Source of the DNA: Candidatus Dormiibacterota bacterium | Lineage (GTDB): Bacteria > Chloroflexota > Dormibacteria > Aeolococcales > Aeolococcaceae | DNA length: 36,544 nt | Direction: 5' to 3' | Assembly: GCA_003132525.1 (NCBI GenBank) | Contig: PKXZ01000107.1 | Coordinates: 1,020-37,563, forward strand | Shown here: positions 24,046-31,849 of the stretch, piece after piece | How the letters are laid out: every line of letters begins with the position of its first letter | How positions within the stretch are numbered: position 1 is the first letter of the stretch | Notes under the pieces: generated by a model | Told to the model about the DNA's origin: nothing | The model's input: only the letters and a program-made list of their open reading frames with translations | Database searches by the model: none | Program-made: the position numbers and the translations under genes

Positions 24046-25065
24046 ATGGAACAACCGGCTGAGACCCAGGCCATTGGGCGCCCAGGCGAAGTGCGCCGCT
24101 TCGGCTCGTACGGTTCGGTCAGTCGCGGATTGGCTAAGACTGCATGGGGCAACTCGTTCCCACGAGCGATCGCCTCCGGCACCTTGCAGGTGGGCCCGAT
24201 CATGCTGCCCTGCGCCGTGCTGGACGACGGCATACGGGTGCTCACACAGGTCGCATTTCTGCACGCGCTGGCGTTCGGCCGCTCGCGAACTCCGCGCGCT
24301 GGCACGCGACTTACAGCAGACTGGGTTCCGACATTCCTCGGGGCCGGTAACCTAACTGCGTACATCGACGACACGGTGTTGCGATACAGCACACCGGTCA
24401 GGTTTCGGACCGAGTTGGGCACCCTTGAACGGGGCTACGATGCCAGGCTCCTGCCCGCAGTGTGCCTGGTCTATCTCCACGCTCGCGAAAACAACGTGCT
24501 CAGCCCCGGCCAACTCCGCATCGCCCAACGAGCGTCTGTCTTTCACGACGCTCTGTCCGAGGATGGAATTGTCAGCATGGTCGACGAGTCAACAGGCTTT
24601 CGGGAGCACCAGGCCCGAAAGGCGCTGACGGCGACACTCACGAAGCACATTGCGCCTGAGTTGCTGTTCTGGACCAAGCGATTTCCCGATGAGTTCTTCA
24701 CACAGGTGTATAGGCTCGAAAGCTGTCCCTCTCGCCCAGGTGTGACCAAGCGAGCGCCGACCATCGCACGTTGGGCCTACTCCTACGTCTTCGACCAACT
24801 CCCCGCTGAAGTCCTCGACCACCTACGTGCGGGCGAGCAAGCGTCAACGGATCGGTGGCGCCGCGGTTTCGGACACCACGGCCTCGAGGAAGTCGATACG
24901 GGGAATCAGCACCTTGACAATCAGATCGGTCTTGTGATCGTCCTGATGCGCATCTCGAAGACCAAGGACGAGTTCGAAAGGCTGTTCACTTCCGCATTCG
25001 ACGCCCCACCATTCACGGCACGCACCGCTCGTGATCGATATGAAGGCCGACCACTAGGCGCATAG
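24046..25065 (+). CDS. P63C-domain protein
   Basis: 339 residues. The N-terminal 170 residues are not recognised beyond a helical region (LLPAVCLVYLHARENNVLSP, AQRASVFHDALSEDGIVSMV). The C-terminal P63C domain (Pfam family of unknown function) shows DESTGFREHQARKALTATLT, ELLFWTKRFPDEFFTQVYRL, YVFDQLPAEVLDHLRAGEQ, RRGFGHHGLEEVDTGNQHLD and IVLMRISKTKDEFERLF. P63C proteins occur in phages, plasmids and bacterial genomes with no assigned activity. AGGAG lies 9 bases before the ATG. Two tandem CRP-type sites immediately upstream make it a likely direct target of the neighbouring regulator. Confidence 0.85.
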   Translation: MEQPAETQAIGRPGEVRRFGSYGSVSRGLAKTAWGNSFPRAIASGTLQVGPIMLPCAVLDDGIRVLTQVAFLHALAFGRSRTPRAGTRLTADWVPTFLGAGNLTAYIDDTVLRYSTPVRFRTELGTLERGYDARLLPAVCLVYLHARENNVLSPGQLRIAQRASVFHDALSEDGIVSMVDESTGFREHQARKALTATLTKHIAPELLFWTKRFPDEFFTQVYRLESCPSRPGVTKRAPTIARWAYSYVFDQLPAEVLDHLRAGEQASTDRWRRGFGHHGLEEVDTGNQHLDNQIGLVIVLMRISKTKDEFERLFTSAFDAPPFTARTARDRYEGRPLGA

Positions 25066-25165
25066 CCATCTCGCCGACGACGGAGATCTGCCGGGGCTGC
25101 CCGCGCCACCCCAGGCGCCTCGCTAAATCCAGACGCTGAGTTCAGATCGATCCTTTACGCGGCTG

Positions 25166-25181
25166 TGTGACCTATGTCACA
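25166..25181. promoter_or_regulatory. CRP-type operator, site 4 (upstream of Tad-like operon)
   Basis: TGTGACCTATGTCACA is a perfect TGTGA-N6-TCACA match centred about 58 bases before ATG 25232, compatible with class II activation of a start near 25215. No good -10 was identified. Confidence 0.7.
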
Positions 25182-25231
25182 AGTCGCCGACGCCCATTCT
25201 GGCCTCGCATGTTCCCCGTGATGATCTTGCC

Positions 25232-25822
25232 ATGAAGGTTGATCCACGTCGGAAGCGACGTCTGAGACGGACGTCCGGGCAGGGACTCGTCGAGTTCGCC
25301 CTGGTTGCGAGCTTGTTCTTCTTCGTCGTTTTCTCGATCGTGAACGCGGGGTTCTTCTTGTATGCGCGAAATGCGGTCAGCTACGCGGCCGACGTGGGTG
25401 TGGCCGAGATTGCCGCAGAGGGCAGTGTGTCGGGTCCGCCTCCTACCGGCGTGACCCCCGCGTCTCCCGGAAACGTGGATCAAGTCGCGATCGCCTACAT
25501 GGATCTCGCCGGTCTCAATCGCATCCCCCTGGTGAACGTCACGGAGATTGATGTCTGGAAGGAAATCCAGAACAGCAATGGGACTCTCAACGACAACACC
25601 ACCGGCTGCGGCGGCGCGTGCGAGGACCGCTACGACATCAACGGCAACATCCTCAACAGCGGCGGCACGGTGCCTTGGCAGCCGAGCAGCCGAAACACCA
25701 GCAGCGCTTCCGGCCCGGATTTCGCCCGTCTCGTGATCACCTACAAATATCAGTTGCTGCTGAACTCAGCCACCTTCCAGATGACGAGCTCGAACACCTT
25801 TCGCCTTGAGCCGCAGTCGTGA
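25232..25822 (+). CDS. TadE-like pseudopilin
   Basis: 196 residues. A basic N-terminus (MKVDPRRKRRLRRTSGQG) leads into the TadE signature GQGLVEFALVASLFFFVVFS, with the conserved Glu five residues into the hydrophobic helix, then a 140-residue extracytoplasmic part. It is a predicted single-pass membrane protein of the Flp/Tad secretion and pilus type, possibly processed after the G of GQG. It is first in a three-gene operon: the next start (GTG 25819) overlaps its stop (GTGA). CRP-type site 4 lies 50 bases upstream. No TadA ATPase, TadB/C or Flp pilin gene is in the window. Confidence 0.85.
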   Translation: MKVDPRRKRRLRRTSGQGLVEFALVASLFFFVVFSIVNAGFFLYARNAVSYAADVGVAEIAAEGSVSGPPPTGVTPASPGNVDQVAIAYMDLAGLNRIPLVNVTEIDVWKEIQNSNGTLNDNTTGCGGACEDRYDINGNILNSGGTVPWQPSSRNTSSASGPDFARLVITYKYQLLLNSATFQMTSSNTFRLEPQS

Positions 25823-26424
25823 GCCCCAAGAAACAGTGCGGGATGGCCGGGCAATCAGCAGTCGAGATGGCCCTGCTGTTGCCCGTGCTCTTGATCCTCT
25901 TCCTCGGCAGCTGGACAGCGTCCGACCTCATCGCTGACAACAACTCAGCTGTCCAGGCGACCCGCGCGGGCGCCCGCTATGCCGCTGAGATCGGCAACAA
26001 CAACTTCCAGACCGGGGACGGCACCAGTCCGCTGCAGGTGGACACGGACATCATCGATCAGATGCTGCCGATTCTCAACACCGAGCTGACGAACGCGGTC
26101 GTCAATGAGATTGACATCTATCAGCCCAGCCCGTGCAGCAACGGTGGCACGTTCACCCCCGGCACTGCCGGCACCGCGAGTGGCTGTCCGCCGAACAATG
26201 GCGCTTACACGACTCCGGAGTTGATCGACAAGTACACCATCAGCGGGACCACGATCACTGCTGGAAACATCCCTCAATACACCCTCGACCTTCGCAGCCA
26301 GATCCCCTACGACGAGGCGGAGCTCGGTGTCAGGGTCCTCTTCACGTATACATCCCCAACCCTGCGATTTTTCAACCAGCAGGATAACGCCTACACCGTA
26401 GTCCGGCTTGGACCAGAGGAGTGA
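25819..26424 (+). CDS. Second TadE-like pseudopilin
   Basis: 201 residues from GTG 25819, overlapping the previous stop by four bases. The TadE-type start AGQSAVEMALLLPVLLILFL again has Glu at position five of the helix, followed by SWTASDLIADNNSAVQATRA, as in TadE/TadG helices. The rest is an extracellular domain with one Cys pair (SPCSNG ... SGCPPNN) and a long Thr/Gly-rich loop. It is probably a minor pilin partner of the first TadE-like protein and is translationally coupled to it. Confidence 0.83.
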   Translation: MSPKKQCGMAGQSAVEMALLLPVLLILFLGSWTASDLIADNNSAVQATRAGARYAAEIGNNNFQTGDGTSPLQVDTDIIDQMLPILNTELTNAVVNEIDIYQPSPCSNGGTFTPGTAGTASGCPPNNGAYTTPELIDKYTISGTTITAGNIPQYTLDLRSQIPYDEAELGVRVLFTYTSPTLRFFNQQDNAYTVVRLGPEE

Positions 26425-26431
26425 TGTAGAC

Positions 26432-28585
26432 ATGGACCGACGCCCATACGCCTCGCGGACCCGCGGCCGGCGCGGCCAGGTGATGGCGCTGTTCGCCCTC
26501 CTCTCCATCTTCATCTTCGCAGTCGCGGGGTTGGCGATTGATGCCGGCATCAGCTATCTGTCGAGCAACAACGCCGAGCGAGCTGCCGCTTCAGCGGCCC
26601 TTGCCGGCGCTGCCTATCTGCCTGGCAACTACGCTGCCGCGCAAAATGCCGCGCTCGTCGAGGCATCTCGTAATGGCTACGCGGACGCCGGGTCGGGTAA
26701 CACGTGTACGGGTAATCCCTCGCCGTGTGTCAGCACCTCCCAGCCGGCGAGCAACCAGCTGGAGGTCACTATTTCGGTCAGCGTCAGCACAACCTTCCTC
26801 AGACTGCTGGGGTTCGGAAACCATACGGTCACGCGCTCAGCCGTCGCCGAGTACCTTCCCCCGATTCAGATGGGCGAGCCTGGGAATGAACTGGGTACGA
26901 CGATGGGGACCGCCGCCGGCGATCTCGGCAATGGCAGCGAATATCTTCTGCGCACCGAAGGTTGGGGGAATCCCAGGCACGAAGGAGACGCATTCACTCC
27001 CAGCCCAGACGACAACGAGAGTGACTGCGGCCCTAACATCGGGGGCCCCGGAAACGTGGCATCGTGTGTCGCCAACCCTCCGGACGTCCACCAGGTGAGT
27101 TGCATCGCAGGCGATGACCTCTGCGCGAACGACGCCAATGGCGCGACGGACACCAACTGCGGGCAGGCTAATCAGCTCTGTCTCAACGATGTTGGTGGCT
27201 CCAATTTCCTCATCTACGTCCCAGCCGGGACGACGACCAACTTTCAGGTCTATAACCCCAGCTTTGATCCAGGCAATGACACTGATTGCGGTTCGCAGAC
27301 TCCGGTCAGTTGCCTGAACACGCTGCACGACAACGACGGGAGTTTCCCCGCGTTAAACGGCATCAGCGCGGCGGACACTCCGGTTGCCTCCGATTTCGAC
27401 AGCATGGGCTTCACTCTGTTCGCGGTCCCCGTACTGGACAATCGGGCAGCGGACGTTCCGCTGGTGGAGGACATCTTCTGCCCCTTCAACGCATACGATC
27501 TGGACACCGGGACCGCAGCCGACTACTCCTACTACGAAGAAGGTACCTCTTCGTCGGGCTGCAATCCTGTGCATTCAAATACCGCAACATACCCCGCGAC
27601 GCTTGAGCAGGAAGCAGGGGTCCCAACGACGTTCAATTCGCCGCCAGGCGATACCAACGCGGCCACGGAGCAGGGACCTCAGTGGGTTTCGCTGATTTCG
27701 CCAAATCTCACTGGCCAGAATGCGAATCTCTACGTCCAGAACTTTGTTGGAGGCAGTGAAGGGACGTACACGAGCGGCGGGCAGCTCAGTGGCGGAGCGA
27801 GCGGACAGTACTTCCGCCTCCGTGTGGATACATTGGCGTGGAATGGGGCGGTGATCAGCACGACGGACAGCATCAACACTCCGGCCACCGACAGCGGTGC
27901 TTTGCCCGACAACTACCCGTTGGGTCACAACGCCTACTCCTTGGAAGCGACGTCGTGTGCCTCATGCACCATCTCGGGACTGGCGGACATGACCATCTAC
28001 ACCCCGATCGACGGAGCCACAGCGACCGGGTTCGGCCTGCCTTTGTTCAACGTGCCGTCCGCCTACGCCGGCAAGGTGATCACGGTCTCCGTGTTCAACC
28101 CAGGTGTTGGCGGTGGGGGCAACGCCTATCTAGGCCTTCTTCAGCCCAGCTACACATCTGGAGCGACAACGTACCCCGAGCAGTTCGCCACCCTGGCTCC
28201 AGGGTGCGATGGGAACACGACGGTTGACTATCTCGGCACAAGCCTGAATGCCGGCACGTGCAGCGGCGTGACCATGACCGCCGCTGCGACAAATCAGTGC
28301 GCGGCAAGTCCGAGCGGGTATGCCTGCAATACGTCGAACGCAGCGTTCATGCAAACGGGAACGACATCGACAGACGCATATGGACAGAACTACAGCGGAG
28401 ACGCCATCTATCGCGGGTCGTGGCTGCGGTTCCAGATTGAAGTTCCTTCCACGTACAACCCGGGAGCGTCCGGCGCCTACTGGGATCTGTACTACGGGGT
28501 TTCGTCGTCGGCGTATGCCGGTAACACCATCACCTTCGAGGCGCAGTACCTGGGGAGCCCAGTGCATCTGCTCCCGGGGGGGTGA
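26432..28585 (+). CDS. Large TadG-like surface protein
   Basis: 717 residues from ATG 26432, with GAGGAG about ten bases upstream. The N-terminus is TadG-like: GRRGQVMALFALLSIFIFAV, AGLAIDAGISYLSSNNAERA and AASAALAGAAYLPG (the helix plus AA-rich stretch typical of TadG/TadE-G). About 560 extracellular residues follow, with many Cys pairs (CTGNPSPC, CIAGDDLCAND, CASCTISG, CAASPSGYAC) and Asn/Thr/Gly-rich beta-type sequence. Unlike canonical TadG, no von Willebrand A MIDAS motif was recognised. It ends eight bases before the convergent iron-permease-like gene. It is likely the tip or adhesin-like part of the same apparatus. Confidence 0.82.
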   Translation: MDRRPYASRTRGRRGQVMALFALLSIFIFAVAGLAIDAGISYLSSNNAERAAASAALAGAAYLPGNYAAAQNAALVEASRNGYADAGSGNTCTGNPSPCVSTSQPASNQLEVTISVSVSTTFLRLLGFGNHTVTRSAVAEYLPPIQMGEPGNELGTTMGTAAGDLGNGSEYLLRTEGWGNPRHEGDAFTPSPDDNESDCGPNIGGPGNVASCVANPPDVHQVSCIAGDDLCANDANGATDTNCGQANQLCLNDVGGSNFLIYVPAGTTTNFQVYNPSFDPGNDTDCGSQTPVSCLNTLHDNDGSFPALNGISAADTPVASDFDSMGFTLFAVPVLDNRAADVPLVEDIFCPFNAYDLDTGTAADYSYYEEGTSSSGCNPVHSNTATYPATLEQEAGVPTTFNSPPGDTNAATEQGPQWVSLISPNLTGQNANLYVQNFVGGSEGTYTSGGQLSGGASGQYFRLRVDTLAWNGAVISTTDSINTPATDSGALPDNYPLGHNAYSLEATSCASCTISGLADMTIYTPIDGATATGFGLPLFNVPSAYAGKVITVSVFNPGVGGGGNAYLGLLQPSYTSGATTYPEQFATLAPGCDGNTTVDYLGTSLNAGTCSGVTMTAAATNQCAASPSGYACNTSNAAFMQTGTTSTDAYGQNYSGDAIYRGSWLRFQIEVPSTYNPGASGAYWDLYYGVSSSAYAGNTITFEAQYLGSPVHLLPGG

Positions 28586-28592
28586 GTACTGA

Positions 28593-29069
28593 CTACTTCG
28601 ATGCGGTGACCGCCGCATGGATCAGCTTCGTGAGTTCATTGACTTCGCGCGTGAGCGTGGTATTCAACTCGAGCGTCTTGGAGAGCTTGAGCTCAACGTC
28701 CCTGATCTGCTGCTCCTGCGCACCGAGGCTGGCGAGCGTTGCCTCGAGGTTGCGCTCGGAGCGATTCGACGATGCTCCGACCAAGAAGCCGATGTAGAGT
28801 TCCGCGACCGTGGTCACGAGGTTGAGCGGGAAGTTGAAGCCGGTGGATGTGAACCAGACCGGCAGCCACGTGCCGCTGGCGATCCTCGATCCACCAAAAG
28901 CGAACAGCAGTGTCCAGCCCGCCACCAGTACGATCCAGATGGCGATATTCGTGGGTGTCCCCATCCCGTAGCTGACCTTGTCGGCGACCCGTTGGAACAG
29001 CGAAAGCCGCTCAGACTTCGCTGGAGCTTGCTTCGGGTTCCCGGGTATGAGGGCGGTGGCGCTAGACAT
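28593..29069 (-). CDS. Low-affinity iron permease-like small membrane protein
   Basis: 158 residues with two or three hydrophobic helices (NIAIWIVLVAGWTLLFAFGG; FNFPLNLVTTVAELYIGFLV) and a C-terminal coiled coil (LEATLASLGAQEQQIRDVEL, then KTLELNTTLTREVNELTKLI). FNFPLNLVTTVAELYIGFLV followed by NRSERN is the signature of the bacterial low-affinity iron permease family (related to yeast Fet4, much shorter). Metal transport in bacteria is not established. AAGGAGG gives a strong ribosome site before ATG 29069. CRP-type site 5 is about 150 bases upstream. Confidence 0.82.
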   Translation of the reverse strand: MSSATALIPGNPKQAPAKSERLSLFQRVADKVSYGMGTPTNIAIWIVLVAGWTLLFAFGGSRIASGTWLPVWFTSTGFNFPLNLVTTVAELYIGFLVGASSNRSERNLEATLASLGAQEQQIRDVELKLSKTLELNTTLTREVNELTKLIHAAVTASK

Positions 29070-29220
29070 AGATACCTCCTTGTAGAGATCTAAGACGTTG
29101 GAAGACGCATCCTGTCATCACTAACCCGAGAGGATCGATTCCGGCCGATATCCTGCTGTGGGGTGGTCGTGGTTGTACATGGGCGAGACTCCCCCGGGGA
29201 TGATCGGCGGATCCCTCTTA

Positions 29221-29236
29221 TGTGATCTAAGTCACG
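29221..29236. promoter_or_regulatory. CRP-type operator, site 5 (upstream of iron-permease-like gene)
   Basis: TGTGATCTAAGTCACG matches TGTGA-N6-TCACA at nine of ten positions. It is the only such site in the 29.1-29.5 kb stretch, which otherwise holds no gene. Confidence 0.6.
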
Positions 29237-29483
29237 CCACCGCAATATACATCGCCGTCAATCCCTGAGTCACCGCTCCAACTCGGGTGGACCAAACCTA
29301 GTCCAGTGAGGGCGACAGGCGGTCATTTTGAATCGGAGTCAGTGGCATACGGCTGCGTCGGTCGTCCAAAGACACCTTCGCTGACACCTTCACCGCGGAC
29401 GAGCAATTATCTTAAGTTCTGAGCCGTCGAAGGTGCTGTCGATGTCGACAATGACCCCGCCTCACGGTGAGCACACCGCCGCG

Positions 29484-29651
29484 TTAGTCCGGACAGCTCT
29501 CGTCGCGGTCGGGTGCAAGCGATTCCTCCATCCATGATCCGGAAGTCACGCAACCGACGTTCGTCGACCGGGGGAGTGATGGGCGGAAGCCAGTCACCAG
29601 GCAGATCAGTACCATCGTCCAGATCACCGAGAGCACTCGCTCGATCATCAT
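29484..29651 (-). CDS. Possible 55-residue membrane or secreted peptide
   Basis: A short frame with GGCGGAG just before tandem ATGs encodes MMIERVLSVIWTMVLICLVT, one hydrophobic helix, then GFRPSLPRSTNVGCVTSGSW and an acidic tail ESLAPDRDESCPD. It looks like a signal-anchored small protein with two Cys after the helix. No family is recognised. A longer overlapping minus frame (29407-29925) competes for the same bases. Confidence 0.4.
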   Translation of the reverse strand: MMIERVLSVIWTMVLICLVTGFRPSLPRSTNVGCVTSGSWMEESLAPDRDESCPD

Positions 29652-29964
29652 CACTCCGCCAGGTTCGGCGATGGAGGTTGGCGACGGTGGCGGCGGCTTC
29701 CACCCCAAGCGCACTCGCGGTTAGCGCTGCGCCCCAATGCACGCGGGCGCAAAGGGCGAGACCCCCCCGCAGCTGCGAATGCAGCAGCGCGGCGGACGCT
29801 ATCGCCCTTGCCAGCACGGGGCTGTAGTCGGGATGCGCCAGCATTAGCACTGGCCATTCTTCAGCCCCGCACCACCACAATTCATCGTGCTCTCGCGGCG
29901 GGCAATTGGTGACTTTTGCCGTCACGAGAACTTCATCTGGCCCGATCGCGCGTCGTTCGGCGGC
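29652..29964. other. Region of ambiguous coding
   Basis: This stretch contains part of a 172-residue minus frame from GTG 29925 (begins MTAKVTNCPPREHDELWWCG, Ala-rich middle). It has no clear ribosome site or family match. I do not call it a gene. Confidence 0.3.
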
Positions 29965-30381
29965 TTACCAGCCGCGAATCGGTCGCTTCGAGGAGTCGAC
30001 CGCCACGATGACACCGTTCTTGACGCCCATCTCGATGATGTCGTTCGCCGTGAGCGTGGGCGTCGGTCCGGTCCGATCGTTACCCGGAGCGACAGCGGAT
30101 CACCGTCGAGCGGGAACGTCGTATATGGCGCCACTCCGAACGCACCCGCCTTCGTTACTCAGACGACGATGGCAGATCGTCTGGCGAATATGATGAGCAC
30201 CGCTGGCGATTTCAGCGTCCATGCACTGAGCCGCTTCCGGAAAATCGCCATGCGCCGAGCGTGGTCTGTAGTACCGGCAGCCCACTAGCGTCTCCTCTGA
30301 GTACGGACACCCTGGCGTACCGTCCGCCGTGATTGCCACATGAGCAGGATCGGCTGACAGCCTGATTCTCATCAACTCCAT
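29965..30381 (-). pseudogene. Degenerate gene with interrupted frames
   Basis: From ATG 30381 a 93-residue frame reads MELMRIRLSADPAHVAITAD, then a Cys-containing stretch (GCPYSEETLVGCRYYRPRSA; EIASGAHHIRQTICHRRLSN), and stops at 30100-30102. The same frame, after this TGA, ends with very protein-like sequence (TPTLTANDIIEMGVKNGVIV, then AVDSSKRPIRGW) at the TAA 29965-29967. A second minus frame between them reads VTKAGAFGVAPYTTFPLDGD and PLSLRVTIGPDR, which joins naturally to TPTLTAND if a frameshift near 30050 is allowed. So at least one stop and/or one frameshift breaks the gene. Family unknown. Confidence 0.4.
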
Positions 30382-30430
30382 GCTGATGGTCGTTCCACCC
30401 CACCACAAGGGCCGTTGGTCCTCAATCCCA

Positions 30431-30826
30431 TCAGCCGGTCGCGATAGCCCGCAGCGCAAACAGCAGTGTCATCACTGCTCCTCCCGCCAGCCAGATCTGC
30501 TCCTCCCGACCTCCCAGCCGCTTGCCGATCGACATCGCGAGCGGAAGCGTGAGCAGCGTGGCCGCGCCGTAGAACCAATGAATCAGTTGCTGGGGGCGAT
30601 CGCCAGTCGCCACCAGCACGAGTCCGATCGCGACTTGAACCGCGACGAGCGCAACTATGAGCCGAAGATACAGACGTACTAACGGCAGAATTTGTGCGCG
30701 AAACAGACTCGCTATCGCGGCACACGCGCCAACCGCAGCCGCGACCGTCAGTACGAAACCGTACCGATCATGGATCAGCACGCCGCTATGGTAGACGGAC
30801 GGTGGGATATCCACGGCCGCAGTCAT
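30431..30826 (-). CDS. Four-helix membrane protein of unknown function
   Basis: 131 residues from ATG 30826 (MTAAVDIPPSVYHSGVLIHD). Four hydrophobic segments follow: FVLTVAAAVGACAAIASLF, LRLIVALVAVQVAIGLVLVA, LIHWFYGAATLLTLPLAMSI and IWLAGGAVMTLLFALRAIAT. Conserved-looking His residues occur in the first loop (YHSG, IHD) and in QLIHWFYG, reminiscent of small heme-binding membrane proteins of the CtaA/Cox15 kind, but this is only an impression. It is divergent from the cytochrome b operon, which supports a respiratory link. An upstream ATG at 30871 would add 15 residues. Confidence 0.72.
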   Translation of the reverse strand: MTAAVDIPPSVYHSGVLIHDRYGFVLTVAAAVGACAAIASLFRAQILPLVRLYLRLIVALVAVQVAIGLVLVATGDRPQQLIHWFYGAATLLTLPLAMSIGKRLGGREEQIWLAGGAVMTLLFALRAIATG

Positions 30827-31029
30827 CTGCGTCGAGGTCGTGATCGACGTGCGCATCTGCACGCGACGCATGCGGCTTAGCGGGTCGCGCCGCCCGTGAT
30901 GCGCGGGTCATTGGTCACATTCACGGTGACGCAGGTCGCTCGATGCCGGCGACGTCAGACCCTTTCGCCGAGCGTAGGTGACCACACAGACTCGCGCTTG
31001 ATACTCCACCGACACCACGGAGGCTCACG

Positions 31030-31179
31030 ATGAACGCGCCCGCCCCGTACATCCACTGGGGGTTCATCCTCATCTCGCTGCCGAATTTCGTGCTCATCTG
31101 CGTGATGGTCCTGCTCTTCGTGCTCGCGCTCGTCGTGCCGTTTCCACATCATCGGTCGAAGGAGCCACGCGATGAGTGA
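31030..31179 (+). CDS. 49-residue membrane subunit leading the cytochrome b operon
   Basis: It starts MNAPAPYIHWGFILISLPNF, has one long helix (VLICVMVLLFVLALVVPFPH), then HRSKEPRDE. GGAGG lies six bases before the ATG. Its end overlaps the cytochrome b start by eight bases (ATGAGTGA), a strong sign of a real translated and coupled gene. It resembles the small single-helix subunits of cytochrome bc/b6f complexes in role, though no family match can be named. Confidence 0.75.
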   Translation: MNAPAPYIHWGFILISLPNFVLICVMVLLFVLALVVPFPHHRSKEPRDE

Positions 31180-31849
31180 CGACGTGGCATCCGACGCTTT
31201 CGACCAGACCACCACAGGGGCGGAGTCGGTCGCCGACGATGAAACGGGCTGGACCGCTTCGGTGCGTCGCCGCGTCGAGAAGACACTCCCGATCGCCGAA
31301 CTGCTCCCCACCAAACAGCCTGCCTATGTCGGCTCATGGGTGTACGTGTTCGGGGTCGTCACCATCGCGGCGCTTTTCTGGGTGGTGCTCAGTGGCGTCG
31401 TGCTCGCCTTCTTCGGCTCCGCGTGGTGGCATGTGTCATCGATCGGCCACTTCTTCAACAGCATCCATTTCTGGTCTGTCCAGATGTTCTTCATCTTTAT
31501 GGTGCTCCACCTCTGGGGGCAGTTCTGGGGAGCTGGCTGGCGCGACGGAAGAGCCAAGACCTGGATGATCGGTGTCGTGATCTTCACGGTCAGCATCGGC
31601 ACGGCATTCACCGGATACGTCATTCAGCAGAACTTCGACTCGCAGTGGATCGCCATCAACGCCAAGGATGCAATCAACTCGACCGGTGTCGGTGGGTTGT
31701 TCAACGCTCTCAACTTCGGTCAGATGTATGGGCTGCACGTGATGCTGTTTCCCATCGGTGTGACCCTGCTCGTGGTGCTGCACATCATCCAGGTGCGGGC
31801 AAAGGGCGTGGTGCGGCCGATCGACGATCCGATGCAGGTGACGCCGTGA
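31172..31849 (+). CDS. Cytochrome b N-terminal (b6-like) subunit
   Basis: 225 residues, four transmembrane helices. Two heme-ligand His pairs are present: helix B H-x13-H in IHFWSVQMFFIFMVLHLWG and helix D H-x14-H in LHVMLFPIGVTLLVVLHI; the 14-residue spacing in helix D is the b6-type signature. GTAFTGYVIQQ is the usual quinol-oxidation-site region. A hydrophilic N-terminus of about 60 residues precedes the first helix. It carries electrons across the membrane in a quinol:acceptor complex. It overlaps both neighbours (ATGAGTGA upstream, GTGA downstream). No Rieske or cytochrome c gene is adjacent here. Confidence 0.92.
   Translation: MSDDVASDAFDQTTTGAESVADDETGWTASVRRRVEKTLPIAELLPTKQPAYVGSWVYVFGVVTIAALFWVVLSGVVLAFFGSAWWHVSSIGHFFNSIHFWSVQMFFIFMVLHLWGQFWGAGWRDGRAKTWMIGVVIFTVSIGTAFTGYVIQQNFDSQWIAINAKDAINSTGVGGLFNALNFGQMYGLHVMLFPIGVTLLVVLHIIQVRAKGVVRPIDDPMQVTP

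Noticed and set aside
29407-29925. 172-codon minus frame (DELWWCGAEEWPVLMLAHPD...)
   Set aside because: No ribosome site, degenerate C-terminus and no family match; it also overlaps a better small frame at 29484-29651. Left uncalled, though its first half could be real.
31336-31845. Upstream part of the frame containing the second cytochrome b subunit
   Set aside because: It is a shadow inside the cytochrome b gene; the GTGA overlap at 31846 marks the true start.
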